From Cryoendolithus antarcticus (taxonomy: Eukaryota > Ascomycota > Dothideomycetes > Cladosporiales > Cladosporiaceae), in the NCBI GenBank assembly GCA_002077065.1, contig NAJO01000004.1:248001-312000 (forward strand): 64,000 nt of DNA, read 5' to 3'. The notes under the pieces were generated by a model, which was not told the origin of the DNA, did not search any database, and saw only the letters and a program-made list of their open reading frames with translations. Each line of letters begins with the position of its first letter. Positions within the stretch are counted from its first letter, which is position 1. This document shows positions 9,121-21,018 of the stretch, in pieces. A program made the position numbers and the translations under genes.

Positions 9121-11889
9121 ATGGAGTTGATCACCGTCCCAACGTGGCGGGACCACCGCGACTCGGGTTGGGAGGAGTACGAGAAGCCTACGAAGCGATT
9201 GAGACTTAGCCCTCCGAGCAGGCCGCTTGCGCTGATCAAGCCGCTGGTCTGGGGCGTCAGGGGAGCTGTCGATACTGTGCAAGATTTGGCTGAGAGCCTG
9301 AGGGCTTTACACACAGGCGACCCAGCGGTTACAGAATTGCAAGAAGCATGCCAACGCGAGCGGCTTATACAGGAGGCGAGGATCGCTACGGCGCAGACGC
9401 TCGATGAGTGGACACAAGCTGCGCGGACACTGGACGTCCTTGACGGAAACGATGTCTGGCGATACGAAGAGTCTAGCGATGACTACGATGTTTTAAAATT
9501 GAGGACTGCCGTGGCGGACATGGAGTCTGCGCGAGAGAACGAGAATCTCTTGCACATGCTCCAATGTTTCAAAGATTTCAATCGCAACTTCGCGGGTATC
9601 AACAAGGGAATACTATATTCACGGAGTCGAATCGGCACAAAAGTCCTGATCGAGAGGTATAACGAGACTGCCGTGGACACTTTGGCTTGTGCAGTACGGA
9701 TTGCCACTAGAGGAGGCACTGCAAGCAACACAGCGAAGGAGATCCACCTGAACATTTTGGACCGACGGAGTGCGTACGGCCGGACTGCTCTGTGTCTATC
9801 GGGTGGAGGGACGTACGGCATGCAGCATATTGGAGTCTGTAAGGCGATGTACCAGGCTGGGGTTCTACCGCAAGTCATTTCTGGCACATCGGCAGGAAGC
9901 ATCGTTGCAGCAGTGCTCGGGACTCGTACTGATGAAGAAGTTCCTGGTGTGCTACGAGACTTCTGTGAAGGCGAGCTGCGAGTCTTTGGAAAGGAAGCGA
10001 AAGATCTCAGTACCTGGCGTCGGGTTTTGCACCTTGTGAACGAAGGCAGCTTCCTCGACATCCAGCACCTTGAATCTGTCATGCAGAGCCATCTAGGGAA
10101 CATGACATTCCTAGAAGCGTACAACCAGACGCATCGCATCCTCGCCATTGCACTATCTCATGTCGAGACTCGTCGTGGCACGGAGATGCTATGCGACTAT
10201 AAGAGCACACCCCACGTCATTATCACTTCTGCGGTTGCAGCATCTTGTTCAATCCCGAACATCTACGCGCCTGCATCGCTGAGGATGAAGGATCCGATCA
10301 CAGGTGAGATCTCCACCTACGGCTCCGTAACAGAGCAGTACATCGACGGCTCCGTTACACACGATCTTCCACGTAAACGGCTTCAGGAGGTTCACGCCGT
10401 AGATCACTTCATCGTCTCGCAAGTCAACCCGCACATAGTGCCCTTCCTGACTAAGGAGAAGCTGCTATATGGCCAGCACGAGGACCCTGCAGCCCGGACA
10501 TGGCTTCAAACTATCGGCAATGTTGCAGGCGCGGTAGCAGCGACTGCAGTGACCACCGCAGTGACATCTGCCGTCCACGAAGTCCACAACCTCCTGCGCC
10601 AAACAGAGGATTGCTTCGCAGACACTCCGAATCCCGGTTTCCGCATCGTCAGTCGTGCAGCTGGACACTTGAACTCCATTCTCGGCCAGACGTACACGGG
10701 CGACATCACGATCTTTCCAGCAATGCAAGGCGAGTACCTACATAAGGTGCTCAAGAACCCGACACCTGAGTTCATGATGAAGGCCATGAAAGCCGGAGAG
10801 CGGGCAACATGGCCATACGTCGAACGTATCCGCTCACGTATGGCGATTGAACTTGCTATGGATCGTGCCATCCGACGCACACATGAGAGTGTGGCGTTCA
10901 GCACCAGCCAAGTCGAGCTGAGACAGCAGAAGATGAACATGCCCTCCGCAGCTGCTCGACAACGCAGGCGGAGACGCTCTTTGCGAGGCGATGCGAGAAT
11001 GCGCAGTGGCTCTCAAGTCGAGCGAGCGCGGGTCGGAGGTTTCAATCGCTATGCAATCGAAGCTGCGCCTGCAGGTGCAGCAGATGTCGGCGACGATGGC
11101 TCAGTCTCGGGATCATCGAAATCTCATTCCCTGGACCCGTCGGGCACGACCTTAGACCGCGATACATCCGCCTCATCAGACGAAGAGGACACGCAGTCAC
11201 ACAATAAATCGGCATACTGGCGTCGCTTCGCTTCCCAACCCGCCTCACCGAGTCTGGCTTCGTCGGCATTCGTCTACACACCCTCTTACCCAGGCAGCCC
11301 AGTCCTAGAACGCCACTCCCTGACCATGACGCCCACGCCTGCCGTCCTCTCCCCCACCGCATCCACAGCCACACTCCCAGCCATCGCGAGCAGTCAGCGT
11401 CCTGTAACGCCACCAGCGTCTACCCCAACACCACCGCGCTCGGCGATATCCTCGCCGGAGCGAAGATACAAAGCGCGATTCCACTCATCCGCCTCGACAC
11501 CATCACTCGCGCAAACTACTCACACAGCCGCGCCACTGCGCTCCCATCCTGCGCCGCCACCTGCACTCACTCTCCCGTCGCGCCGAGATCGGAGTAAAGC
11601 ACCTCCCACTATTCGGCTAAGCTCCGCTATCGGTGTTCCAGAACCTCATCATGAGCACGCGTTTCGCTCGCTGCCGGGCAGTGAGTCTGTATCAGTGAGG
11701 TCTGGCAGTCCGGCGAGCGTGAGGACTGAGGTGAGTGGAAAGGACCGCTTGGGCGCTGGGAAGGAAAGGGAGCGGGAAGGATTTGGGTTCAGTCTTAGAG
11801 GTCTGACTTTGGGAAAGCGAGGGAGGAGAAGGGGAAGCAGCGCTAGTGGAAGGAGTGTGGGGAGTGGGAAGGGGAGAGGGACGATTTGA
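9121..11889 (+). CDS. Patatin-domain triacylglycerol lipase (Tgl3/4/5-like)
   Basis: A lipid-droplet type triacylglycerol lipase with possible lysophospholipid acyltransferase side activity, as known for yeast Tgl3/4/5. It is an intronless frame of 922 aa from the ATG at 9121; the frame extends 21 codons upstream but without an ATG. An N-terminal region of about 220 residues matches the DUF3336-type segment that precedes the patatin domain in this family. The patatin domain shows the oxyanion loop Gly228-Gly-Gly-Thr-Tyr-Gly, nucleophile Ser257 in GTSAG, and catalytic Asp409 in YIDGSVTHDLP. The last 300 residues are a low-complexity Ser/Pro/Thr-rich tail, then basic and glycine-rich, probably disordered and phosphorylated. 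Family is firm; which paralogue it matches is uncertain. Confidence 0.93.
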   Translation: MELITVPTWRDHRDSGWEEYEKPTKRLRLSPPSRPLALIKPLVWGVRGAVDTVQDLAESLRALHTGDPAVTELQEACQRERLIQEARIATAQTLDEWTQAARTLDVLDGNDVWRYEESSDDYDVLKLRTAVADMESARENENLLHMLQCFKDFNRNFAGINKGILYSRSRIGTKVLIERYNETAVDTLACAVRIATRGGTASNTAKEIHLNILDRRSAYGRTALCLSGGGTYGMQHIGVCKAMYQAGVLPQVISGTSAGSIVAAVLGTRTDEEVPGVLRDFCEGELRVFGKEAKDLSTWRRVLHLVNEGSFLDIQHLESVMQSHLGNMTFLEAYNQTHRILAIALSHVETRRGTEMLCDYKSTPHVIITSAVAASCSIPNIYAPASLRMKDPITGEISTYGSVTEQYIDGSVTHDLPRKRLQEVHAVDHFIVSQVNPHIVPFLTKEKLLYGQHEDPAARTWLQTIGNVAGAVAATAVTTAVTSAVHEVHNLLRQTEDCFADTPNPGFRIVSRAAGHLNSILGQTYTGDITIFPAMQGEYLHKVLKNPTPEFMMKAMKAGERATWPYVERIRSRMAIELAMDRAIRRTHESVAFSTSQVELRQQKMNMPSAAARQRRRRRSLRGDARMRSGSQVERARVGGFNRYAIEAAPAGAADVGDDGSVSGSSKSHSLDPSGTTLDRDTSASSDEEDTQSHNKSAYWRRFASQPASPSLASSAFVYTPSYPGSPVLERHSLTMTPTPAVLSPTASTATLPAIASSQRPVTPPASTPTPPRSAISSPERRYKARFHSSASTPSLAQTTHTAAPLRSHPAPPPALTLPSRRDRSKAPPTIRLSSAIGVPEPHHEHAFRSLPGSESVSVRSGSPASVRTEVSGKDRLGAGKEREREGFGFSLRGLTLGKRGRRRGSSASGRSVGSGKGRGTI

Positions 11890-12017
11890 GGCCGAATGAG
11901 CCCAAGTCACAGAGGTAGGATGGATACCTAGTATACAGTGTAATACATGTGCATTGAACCCACCAACCTGCATCGTGGATGATATAGCTTGTTTTTAACG
12001 TGCTGCTCATCTTGACC

Positions 12018-13789
12018 TCAATCAACGTCACCATCATCTATTATTTCAATGACCCTGACTTTCCATTTCCCCATCCGCACGACTATGAGCCCATCGTCGA
12101 CGAAGCTGGTAATGTCCTCGAGCTTCTCATCGGGGCCTACAGCCGTGAAGGTTAGGCCGTCCCCGCTATTCGGCTCTGCCTCGCTGTCCGCCACTGCGGA
12201 AGCTTCGGAAGAGGCGACATAGACACCTCCACTCCTGATCGCTCTCGTAGCTGCGGAAACGCTGGGTGCGAGACCAGCAAGAAGCAGGATCTTGGCCAAC
12301 GAAGCGTTCTCGATTCGGGAGCGAGCGAGCTTGAATTTCTCCTCTTGCGTCTCTGGCGTGCTCGGCGTGACATCGGACTCCGCGCCTGGTGTGACGGATC
12401 TGCGAACAAGAGACGAGAGACGCGGTCGGCGCATCTGCTCGTGCTTCGCTCGCGTCTCGGCTGCGATCTCTGTGCCGTGCACAAGCTGGAGGACTTCTGT
12501 GGCAAGTACGTGGTGAGCGAGACGTTTGCCTGGATCTTTCGAGTGTTCCTCAAGTAGTGACTCGATGGCCGCGGCGGGCAGGAACGTGAAAAGGTTCAGA
12601 TGACGGGGCAGATCTTCATCGGACGTGCGAAGAAGGAACTGAAACGCTGTTAGTGGACGCTTGAGGAAAGGGTCAGGAGAGGGGTAGCATGGGGACGTAC
12701 GCCGTATAGGTCGAAAGGTGATGTCAAAGACGCGTCCAGCCATACTGCGTTCCCGGCGCTTTTCCCAAACTTCTCGCCTTTCGACGTTGTGAGAAGAGGG
12801 ACAGTGATGCCCATTGGCGCCGACGAGTCGTCGAATTTGGCACTCTTCTCATCGCCACCCTGAGCGATGTGCTTGATCGCATCGATGCCCGCAATGATGT
12901 TCCCGTACTGGTCGCTTCCGCCGATCTGTAGCTGCACTCCCTGGTTGGAGAACATGTGCCACCAGTCCCAGGCTTGAAGTAGTGGGTAGGAGAACTCCGC
13001 GAAGGACATACCATCGCCCTTCTCGAGCTTATTCTTCACACTGTGCGATCATTAGTACGTAGTGGAGAGAGCGTTATTGAATCACAAGCGGACTTACGTA
13101 CGTGTCCCGACCGAGCATCGTGCCTATACGCATGCCACTACCCAGCAACTGCAAAAAGCTTACAATGTCGACCTTACCGAGCCAGTCTGCATTATCGAGC
13201 AGCTGCCTTCGCCACTCGGGCTTCTGCTCGTGACCATGCCTCCGGCCTGACGCTGTAGCATTTTGCCATAGCGTTTCTACCTGCACATGCAAGGATTGGG
13301 CGTTCGATGCATGCACCGAGCTTGCCGTCCGCTCTCTTGACTTGAGCCGCCCACTCGGGTCTCCTACACGTGCTGTGGCGCCGCCGATGAGCGAGACAGC
13401 ATGATGGCCATGGAGGTAGACCCAGAAGAGCACCATCAAGGGAAGGAGGTGGCCCAAGTGGAGCGAAGGTGCTGTCGGGTCGATGCCTGCATAGACACCG
13501 ACTTGCTTCTTGCGGAGGAGCTTGGAGAGCACATTGCGATCGCTGCACTGCCGTCAGCATTGAAGTCCAGTCATGGCAGTTTTTACACTCACCCTGCTAT
13601 GTCCTTGATATACCCACGAGCTTCCAATAGCTCTAGTACACCAGCTCTTTCAGCAGTACCATTGCTCCTTCTCACTTGCCCACCTGTGAATTGCCTGGAT
13701 GTCCTCAACCCTCTTAGTCCGCTTCGCAGGCATGTCGCACATACGTATGGCCTCACTTGCCCGATGCGATGCACCGTAGGCCGAGACAT
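12018..13789 (-). CDS. MSY1: Mitochondrial tyrosyl-tRNA synthetase
   Basis: Charges mitochondrial tRNA-Tyr with tyrosine. Four exons on the minus strand: 13593-13789, 13102-13542, 12701-13040 and 12018-12638, with introns of 50, 61 and 62 nt. Junctions read DIAG-DRNVLSK, LGRDT-VKNKLEKG and SPFDLYG-FLLRTS; the product is 532 aa. The first 45 or so residues are basic and hydroxylated, consistent with a mitochondrial presequence. Class I signatures are PSLHLGH (residues 91-97), GGSDQYGN (253-260, tyrosine and tRNA pocket) and KFGKS (303-307). A C-terminal S4-like RNA-binding segment (LAKILLLAGLAPS...AIRSGGVYV) follows. It diverges from CAC2 across a 470-bp spacer. Gene symbol is assigned by homology to the yeast enzyme. 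Confidence 0.94.
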
Positions 13790-14259
13790 GGACTCACCGA
13801 GACCTCCTCTTGCGCTTGAGCATTCGATTGACAGGTGCTATACCTGCTTAGTCATGACGAACAACGCGCCAACTTCACGCGTCTTGCCTTGGTCCCCGCA
13901 TAGAGCAAGGATGTATGTCGTTGTGAAACACCGCTGTAGTAATCTATCATCCATGACAATACTTGACGACAGCATTGCAATAAGGAGGCTGGCTTTCGGA
14001 CTCATTCGAACACTCGAACTTACTATGCGAAGTCGCCTGCCAGATCAATAGAGCGCAGGTACAGCTACAGTCGAGCTCATGCAAGCACTTCCGCTCAGGT
14101 ACCGACCACAAACGTTCGAACGTCCTTGACAACGCCCGCGCTCTCGACTTCCAAACTAGCAGCTCTGCCACAGCACAATCGACCAAGTGAAGTGATCGAG
14201 CACGACTGTCTCCCTTCTCTTCCACTAGCGAGCGCCGAAGCTGGCAGGGAACGGACACA
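13790..14259. promoter_or_regulatory. Divergent promoter region, mt-TyrRS / CAC2
   Basis: 470 bp between two outward-reading ATGs, so it must hold both promoters and 5' leaders. No further gene or repeat is seen. Confidence 0.5.
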
Positions 14260-16723
14260 ATGAAGGCTACACCGCTGCTCGTAGCCTGGCACGATGACAA
14301 CGCCCCGATATACTCTGCACACTTTGCGCCGAACAAAGGGAGGTTGGCCACTGCTGGAGGGGACCACAATGTTCGGGTATGGCTGCAAGAAGAGGTAGTT
14401 TCGGTTGCACCTCACTGACTTGTCGTAGCTGTGGAGGATCGAGGCTCAAGGCGAGGAGCGGAAAGTTACATACCTTTCGACCTTGGCAAAGCACACACAG
14501 GCTGTCAACGTTGTCCGATGGTGCCCGCGAGGTAAATTGCCGACTTGCTACCTCATGCTTGATCACGCATTCACTGACCTCCACAGGCGAGACACTAGCT
14601 TCAGCTGGCGATGATGGCAACGTGCTACTGTGGGTTCCAACAGAGAATGCGGCATATCAGAAAAGCTTCGGTGAGGATGGACAGGAAGATCTCGAGTCGT
14701 GGCGAGTCAAGACGATGTGTCGGTCAAGTACAGGATCGGAGATATACGACTTGGCATGGTCGCCGGATGGACAATTCTTCTTGTCTGGTAGTATGGACAA
14801 TGTTGCAAGGATCTACAACGCGACGAACGGTGAGCGTAGAGGTTGCCTATGCCAGCAACTTGCGCTGACATATCGCAGGCCAAACGGTACGGCAGATCGC
14901 CGAGCACAACCACTACGTTCAAGGCGTAGCTTGGGATCCGATGAACGAGTATATTGCTACGCAGTCTTCTGATCGATCAGTGCACATCTATGCTCTCAAG
15001 ACGAAGGATGGCCAATTCTCGCTCGACGCACATGCCTACAACAAAGTCTCGAAGATGGACTTGCCAGCCCGACGGATATCTTCGAACAGCCCGGCACCTC
15101 CTGACTTCGCCACTAGCAGCAATCACAGAGCGTCCTTCGTCCAGGAGTCGATGGGATCACCTATTCCGTCCGCACCTGGCACACCACAGGCACAAGCACT
15201 CTCTGTCCCCATGAACCCTCCCCCCACATCGCACAGCAGGAGATCATCCTTCGGCTCGCAGATGGGCAACTCGATGAGACGTTCGGTCTCGCCAAGCCCT
15301 TCCACGATGCCATTACCCGCCGTCATGCCATCTGCCTCGCCGAGTCTGTCCGGCGGCTTGGGCATCGGTTTTCGAAACACCAACATCTACGCCAACGAGA
15401 CGTTCACTTCATTCTTTCGACGACTGACCTTTGCACCGGACGGCAGTCTGCTCTTCACGCCAGCTGGGCAGTATAAGACAGCGAGTGCATCGGCTGGTGG
15501 TGATCGATCGGAAGATGAGATACTCAACACAGTGTACATCTACAGCCGCGCCGGACTAAACAAGGTATGTCTGTCGGTTGTAATTACGACTGACTCTCAT
15601 CGATACTGACTGTATGCAGCCTCCTGTCGCCCATCTGCCCGGCCACAAGAAGCCATCCATCGCTGTAAAATGCTCACCCGTCTTCTATGCATTACGCACT
15701 GCGAGCACAGACACTAAGGAGATCACCATTGACACAAAGGCTGCCGAAGACATACCTCCTCTACCAGAACCAGCAATGTTGACGAAGCCGCCCACTTCCC
15801 ATGCGCCGATGGACCCTCCACCGCTGACAAGCGCACCATCACCATCGCTGAGCATCGCCACCATGGCATCTCCACGTAACGTTGATATCGAGCCGAGCCC
15901 GACAACGCCATCAACGCCAGCGGGGCCCGTGCCAGCATTTGGCCTGCCCTACCGAGTCATCTACGCCGTGGCAACGCAAGATGCCGTCCACGTCTATGAT
16001 ACTCAGCAGACCAAGCCCTTGTGTGTGGTTAGCAACCTACACTACGCCACATTCACAGATCTCACCTGGTCCAGCGATGGACTGACCTTACTCATGACAT
16101 CTTCGGATGGATTCTGCTCCGCACTCACCTTTGCGCCCGGCGAGCTAGGTACGGTGCACCCTCACCCGCAAATCGGCAACACACGCGCAACACCGACACC
16201 AATCAACATAGCACGCGCGAGTCAATCGGCAGTCTCTACACCTCAGGCAACGCCCACAACAGCCTCTGCATCGACACTACCATCGATCCCCAAACCTCCC
16301 TCGTCAGTCCCGTCAGCCAACACGACCCTACCGCCACCACCAAACCCATCACCCTCGCCCTTCACGCAATCAGGACGACCTGCATCTCCAGCGCGAAGCG
16401 TATCAGCTTCAAGCATGACAACACAATCCAGCTTCGCGCACCCGCCAGATCAGAACCCGCAACATGTCATGAACAACCCGACCCCGTCTATGAGCAGTGT
16501 GCCATCGATGACTGCAGCTGGCAGCATAGGAGGCGTGCCATTGTACACGCCGCCGCAGACGCCTGGGTCTGGCTTCAGTGGAGTCACGTCCGGCAACGTA
16601 GTGGCTGGTGTGAAGAGAGGGAGTGTCACGTCAGACGTGTCGGAGGAAGAGGGTTCGAGCAAGGACAAGAGAAGGAGAATTGCGCCCACGCTTGTTGGAG
16701 AGCCGGGTGAGGAAACGAAGTAA
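14260..16723 (+). CDS. CAC2: Chromatin assembly factor 1 subunit B (CAC2/p60)
   Basis: WD40 subunit of CAF-1, which deposits H3-H4 behind replication forks in the nucleus. Five exons: 14260-14376, 14429-14531, 14587-14829, 14879-15564 and 15620-16723; introns are 49-55 nt and the product is 750 aa. Junctions read HNVR-LWRIEA, CPRG-ETLASAG, NATNG-QTVRQIA and GLNK-PPVAHLP. WD repeats are evident from residue 15 on (DDGNVLLW, DLAWSPDG, SSDRSVHIY, FRRLTFAPDGSLLF, FTDLTWSSDG). Two low-complexity Ser/Pro/Thr inserts interrupt the propeller and form the C-terminal tail. Near the end KDKRRRIAPTLV resembles the B-domain by which HIRA and CAF-1 p60 bind Asf1. The mid-repeat exon boundaries are typical of this gene in filamentous ascomycetes. 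Confidence 0.93.
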
Positions 16724-17621
16724 GAATGAAGAGGCGAGGTTCTTTCGGTGCTTTTAGCAGGGCGTTGGATGGTTTGAGGTATGGTACCGCTGTATTTACT
16801 TTGCATCAAGCTAGACAGTACCATGATGATGCTTTACCGCGGCAGCTTGGGTTTTCTCGGACAGAGGCTCGGACAGAGGCACGAGGCACGACTTTTGAAG
16901 GACGACTGATGTCTCGTGTCAAGGTCTCGGTGACGAAGATACCTTCCTTGAGCATGCATCAAAGACATTGCGGCCTCGGACCCATCTGCGAAGATCGTCG
17001 AGAGACAAGGTCACTGCAGATACCTGACGCTGAGCCATGCCTTCTCCTGCTGATAACGGCACAGTAGAAGCGCGTCCATGAAGCCCTCCATGGTTGCCTA
17101 ACCACTCTCGCATTGCTAAGAAATCGCGAGAGATTAACTATCCAACGATGTTCACGCCGGGCGGGAAAGCCAAGCTCTAAGGTCCTTCCACATGCGGCGT
17201 AGTACATATAAAAGTCGAGCTCCGACGTCATTACTACCTCCGCCAAACGCGCAATCTACAACAAAGTCCGCCGCATCGAAGCAATCGCACAATCGTGCAT
17301 GGAAAGATGTAACCCGTCCTCTATGATTGGTCTAAAGTACCTGGACATTGAGAGCATTTCTCATGGAGCTCAATGCCGTTCTGCAGGTACCGAAGCTGGG
17401 GCAGCTAGCTCCTACAGACCTTCCTTTGCTGGTGCTTGGTTATTTCACTGATGCCAACATCAAGGTGGATTGCGGCTCGCGGCCTTATCTCTACGTTGTT
17501 GAGGGCTCGTGTATGATGCTTGAGAGTCAAAGGTGCTACATGTAAGCTCCCAAGGTCTGCTTTCTTTGCTCTACCCTCCTTGCGAAATCTCTACCAATAT
17601 CGAAAGAGCACCTCAGCAGCC
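16724..17621. other. Intergenic, no gene seen
   Basis: About 900 bp between CAC2 and the amidase. Short frames only; the distal end should contain the amidase promoter and leader. Confidence 0.4.
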
Positions 17622-19330
17622 ATGCGTCTTTCCTTCCTCCCCGTCGCTGTTCTCGGCGCCGTCACGGCAGTCTCAGCTCTTACGATTCCGCCATACACTG
17701 GGACATTGATCAAGGGCAAGCAGTTCCCCAGCTTGCTGGATGTGGACCTTGAAGAGCTTGTGGCGGGACTCGAGAGCGGCCTCTTTACATCTGTAGACCT
17801 GGTGAAGGCTTACACAGCGCGGATCATCGAGGTGAACAGCACGCTTCATGCGGTCACGGAGCTCAATCCGGATGCTTTGGCTATCGCTGCGACAGCGGAT
17901 GGGCTGAGGGCCAATGGCACGATTCTAGGGCAGTTGCATGGCATCCCGATCTTGATCAAGAACAATATCGCCACTGGTAAGATGGTGCAGGCTTGTAGAG
18001 AAGTGGATTCGCAACTGACAGAAAGGCAGGCGACAAGATGAACAACACAGCCGGATCCTTCGCTCTTTACGGCGCGAAGCAGCCGGACAGCACACTTGCA
18101 AAGAAGCTTCGCGCAGCTGGTGTAGTGATACTCGGCAAGACCAATCTCTCGCAGTGGGCCAACTACAGATCGAGCAACAGCACGAACGGCTGGTCAGCAT
18201 ACGGCGGGCAAGTGACAGCAGCATACTACCCCGGCCAAGATCCCAGTGGTAGCTCTTCCGGCTCCGGTGTAGCCAGTAGCATTGGCCTTGCACTCGCGAC
18301 TCTTGGCTCCGAGACTAGCGGCAGCATTCTCAGTCCCTCGGACGTCAATAATCTCGTCGGCATCAAGCCCACCGTTGGTCTGACCTCCCGCCACCTCGTC
18401 ATTCCAATCTCCGAGCATCAGGACACTGTCGGCCCTATGGCTCGTAGCGTGAAGGACGCGGCATACCTGCTCCAAACAATTGCAGGCCCAGATCCTAACG
18501 ACAACTACACCTCCGCGATCCCCAATAACGGCACCGTACCAGACTACCTCGCGGCATTGAACTACGAGTCCTTCCGCGGCGCGCGCATAGGTGTTGCCCG
18601 CAACGTCCTCGAGATCTGGGCGAAGTATACCGATGCCCCAGTTGTTGCAGCATTCGAGACAGCAGTAGCGCAGATCAAAGCAGCCGGTGCGACGATTGTA
18701 GACGCGAACTTCACGGCTTTCGAAGCTTGGCAAACGGATAATAACGAGACCCTCGTCCTCAATGCTGATTTCCTCGCGAACTTGAAGACCTACCTCTCCG
18801 AGCTCGACTATAACCCCAATAACGTCACCGACCTCGCCTCAGTGAACGCCTTCACACACCGCTTCCCAGCCGAGGACTACCCCGACCGTGACACCGCCGT
18901 CTGGGACGGCCCTCAGGGCGCCTTGACGCAAGGATGGGACAACACCGACCCTCGCTTCTGGGCCGCCTACCAAGCAAACCTGTACTTCGGCGGCGAAGGC
19001 GGCATTCTAGGCGCGCTCGAAAGAACAAACACATCCGCCGTCCTTCTTCCTACTCAACTTTCGCCCTCCATCCCCGCGCTCGTCGGCAGCCCCGTCGTCA
19101 CAGTCCCCATGGGTTTCTATCCCGCAAACTGGACCGTAACCATGAACCGCCGCCGAACCCTCGTCTCCAGCGGCCCCAACGTCCCCTTCGGCCTCAGCTT
19201 CATGGGCGCGAAGTTTAGTGAAGCGGAGCTGCTGGGTTTCGCGTACGCGTATGAGCAGCGGACTATGCATCGGAATGAGGTGCAGCCTTATATTGTGCCG
19301 AATCTGGAGTTGGGGGATTTTGTCAACTGA
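17622..19330 (+). CDS. Secreted amidase-signature hydrolase
   Basis: An amidase-signature enzyme that cleaves amide bonds; the substrate is unknown. Exons are 17622-17976 and 18030-19330, with a 53-nt intron joining as NNIATG-DKMNNT; the product is 551 aa. The ATG at 17622 is followed by a clear signal peptide (LPVAVLGAVTAVSA), so it is secreted or vacuolar, and there are many N-x-S/T sequons. The Ser-cisSer-Lys triad can be placed at Lys113 (in LIKNN), Ser193 (in GSSSGSG) and Ser217 (in GSETSGSI); the 24-residue spacing of the two serines equals that in FAAH. The glycine-rich signature spans about 190-225. Such proteins are often labelled glutamyl-tRNA(Gln) amidotransferase A, but a signal peptide and no GatB/C context argue against that role here. 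Confidence 0.92.
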
Positions 19331-19679
19331 CTAGATGGTCCTGAAGAGGAGCAGAGGATTTGTACGAGGGCTTGGGTTGAGAAGTGTAAGGATTTTGAGA
19401 GGCGGCCGAGGGAATTGAGGGAGAGGGGAACGCCGGTTAGGATGGGGTGGTGGGATGAGATGAAAGAGGAGAAGGGGGAGGGGGCCACGAGCAAGGAGGA
19501 CATGGCGGAGACGTAATGATATGTAGATACCTTGATGACTCGCTTAGCACACTCTTCTCTCCCGGCGATTGTGGCCTGTACCAAGGAACGAGGCTGCAGT
19601 CCAGTCCTGTTGTTCCAATGATGCGAAGGTGTGGAGATATGTGCGAAAGGTCGGCGAGCTCACCACAGATTCTACCGCC
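19331..19679. other. Convergent 3' spacer
   Basis: 349 bp between the stops of the amidase and the deaminase. It holds 3' ends only; no gene seen. Confidence 0.4.
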
Positions 19680-20747
19680 TCATGAGAACTCGTCAAGCAG
19701 CTTTGTCATCCTCACCTTACCAGCCCACGCGGCACTCACAGCGCTCCTAGCCAGCCCTACCACCTCGCTCTTGCTCAGCCCAAAGTGCTCGGCTGCAAGC
19801 CGGTACTCATTTGATAGAGCACTTTCGAAGACGCCAACATCATCAGTCCCTAAGGCGACCTTACACCTACTGTCGCGCCACATGCCAAAGTGATGATCCG
19901 CAAAGCCACCCTCTGTGAGCTTCGAGAGTACATTGCAGCTGAGGCACAGCTCCAGCGCTATGTCTTTAGACTTGATCTCTTCGATCAGGTGCGGAGGGAC
20001 GTGTATCGCGTGCCCGAGGCGGGATGGAGACCATGAGAGCAGCTCCTCGAGCTCGGCATTTGTTGCAGAAGTAAATGTCTCAGCGAAGTGGACTGTAACA
20101 TTCAGTCCCGCATCTCTGGCACGGCGGAAGGCGGGCGCGAGATGTGAGATCGGCGTGACAGATGGATTACCACAGAGATCAACACCGAGAACTCGTGATG
20201 CGCAGCCGGGTTTCAATGGTTCTTGATTGGCGATGGCGACACCCACGACTTCCATCGCTTGCGCCAGCGTCATAGACCGGTCGACAGATAGTATCAGATG
20301 TGCCTCGAGTTCATATGCGTGGGCATTATGGAACCAGCGAGCGAGATTCCAGCCTTCGATAGCCTCCCGCACAAGATGGACGTATTCGGCGTAGTCTATG
20401 CCTTGCTCAGGAACCGCTCTGGGTGTCGTTCGTAGCTCGAGATACCTGACTCCATCCTTTCGAAAATCTTCCAGTACGGACATGGTGGCATCAATTATGC
20501 TTTCTGCATCATCGAGGAGGCGGTAGATGTATTTGTTGAAAATTTGGAAGAAGGACACCACGGTTGGGTAATCGCCAGCGGGTTTTAGAGCGATGCTGGG
20601 GTCTTCCAGGTCGAGACATTGCTGCTTTGCTTGCTTCCTCTGCCAGATGGTGTGCAGGGTTTCGCGGCGGACACTACCAGAGAGATGAGCATGTAGCTCA
20701 GCCTTGGGGAGCCGATGGCAGAATGCGCCGTCTACTGGGAGGTCCAT
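19680..20747 (-). CDS. Adenosine deaminase-like protein (ADAL type)
   Basis: A metal-dependent purine deaminase of the ADAL subgroup, whose characterised members hydrolyse N6-methyl-AMP to IMP. It is a single uninterrupted frame of 355 aa from the ATG at 20747, a normal length for ADAL. Zinc-site and catalytic motifs occur in the expected order: ELHAHLSGS (residues 17-25), GVDLCGNP, TVHFAE, RLGHAIH, SCNVLSKL and LGTDDVGVF (two Asp). The N-terminus DGAFCHRLPKAELH has no targeting sequence, so it is probably cytosolic. It diverges from the hydrolase at 21019 across 271 bp. Whether it prefers adenosine or methylated AMP cannot be told by eye. Confidence 0.9.
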   Translation of the reverse strand: MDLPVDGAFCHRLPKAELHAHLSGSVRRETLHTIWQRKQAKQQCLDLEDPSIALKPAGDYPTVVSFFQIFNKYIYRLLDDAESIIDATMSVLEDFRKDGVRYLELRTTPRAVPEQGIDYAEYVHLVREAIEGWNLARWFHNAHAYELEAHLILSVDRSMTLAQAMEVVGVAIANQEPLKPGCASRVLGVDLCGNPSVTPISHLAPAFRRARDAGLNVTVHFAETFTSATNAELEELLSWSPSRLGHAIHVPPHLIEEIKSKDIALELCLSCNVLSKLTEGGFADHHFGMWRDSRCKVALGTDDVGVFESALSNEYRLAAEHFGLSKSEVVGLARSAVSAAWAGKVRMTKLLDEFS

Positions 20748-21018
20748 ATATGTTCTGGTCGTAGCTCGTTTAGGATGAGCTCGTTCCTGACCTACTGCAG
20801 CTCAAGCTTATCTCATGTCCTTGTTCGGATTTGGACTCGTCCCACTGTGCGCAGGCATCGAGAGTTTTAAGAGGACGTTTGATAGCCATCTCTCTGCCAC
20901 GTGCCGTTATCCCGCTCGCAGGATGATGGCCGCGTAAGTCGTTGTTCAGGTCGCGTCTGTCAAAGCTGTACCCTCGCCAGTCTTCCAGCCTCTCGAAGTC
21001 TACGGGCTTCACGGCACG

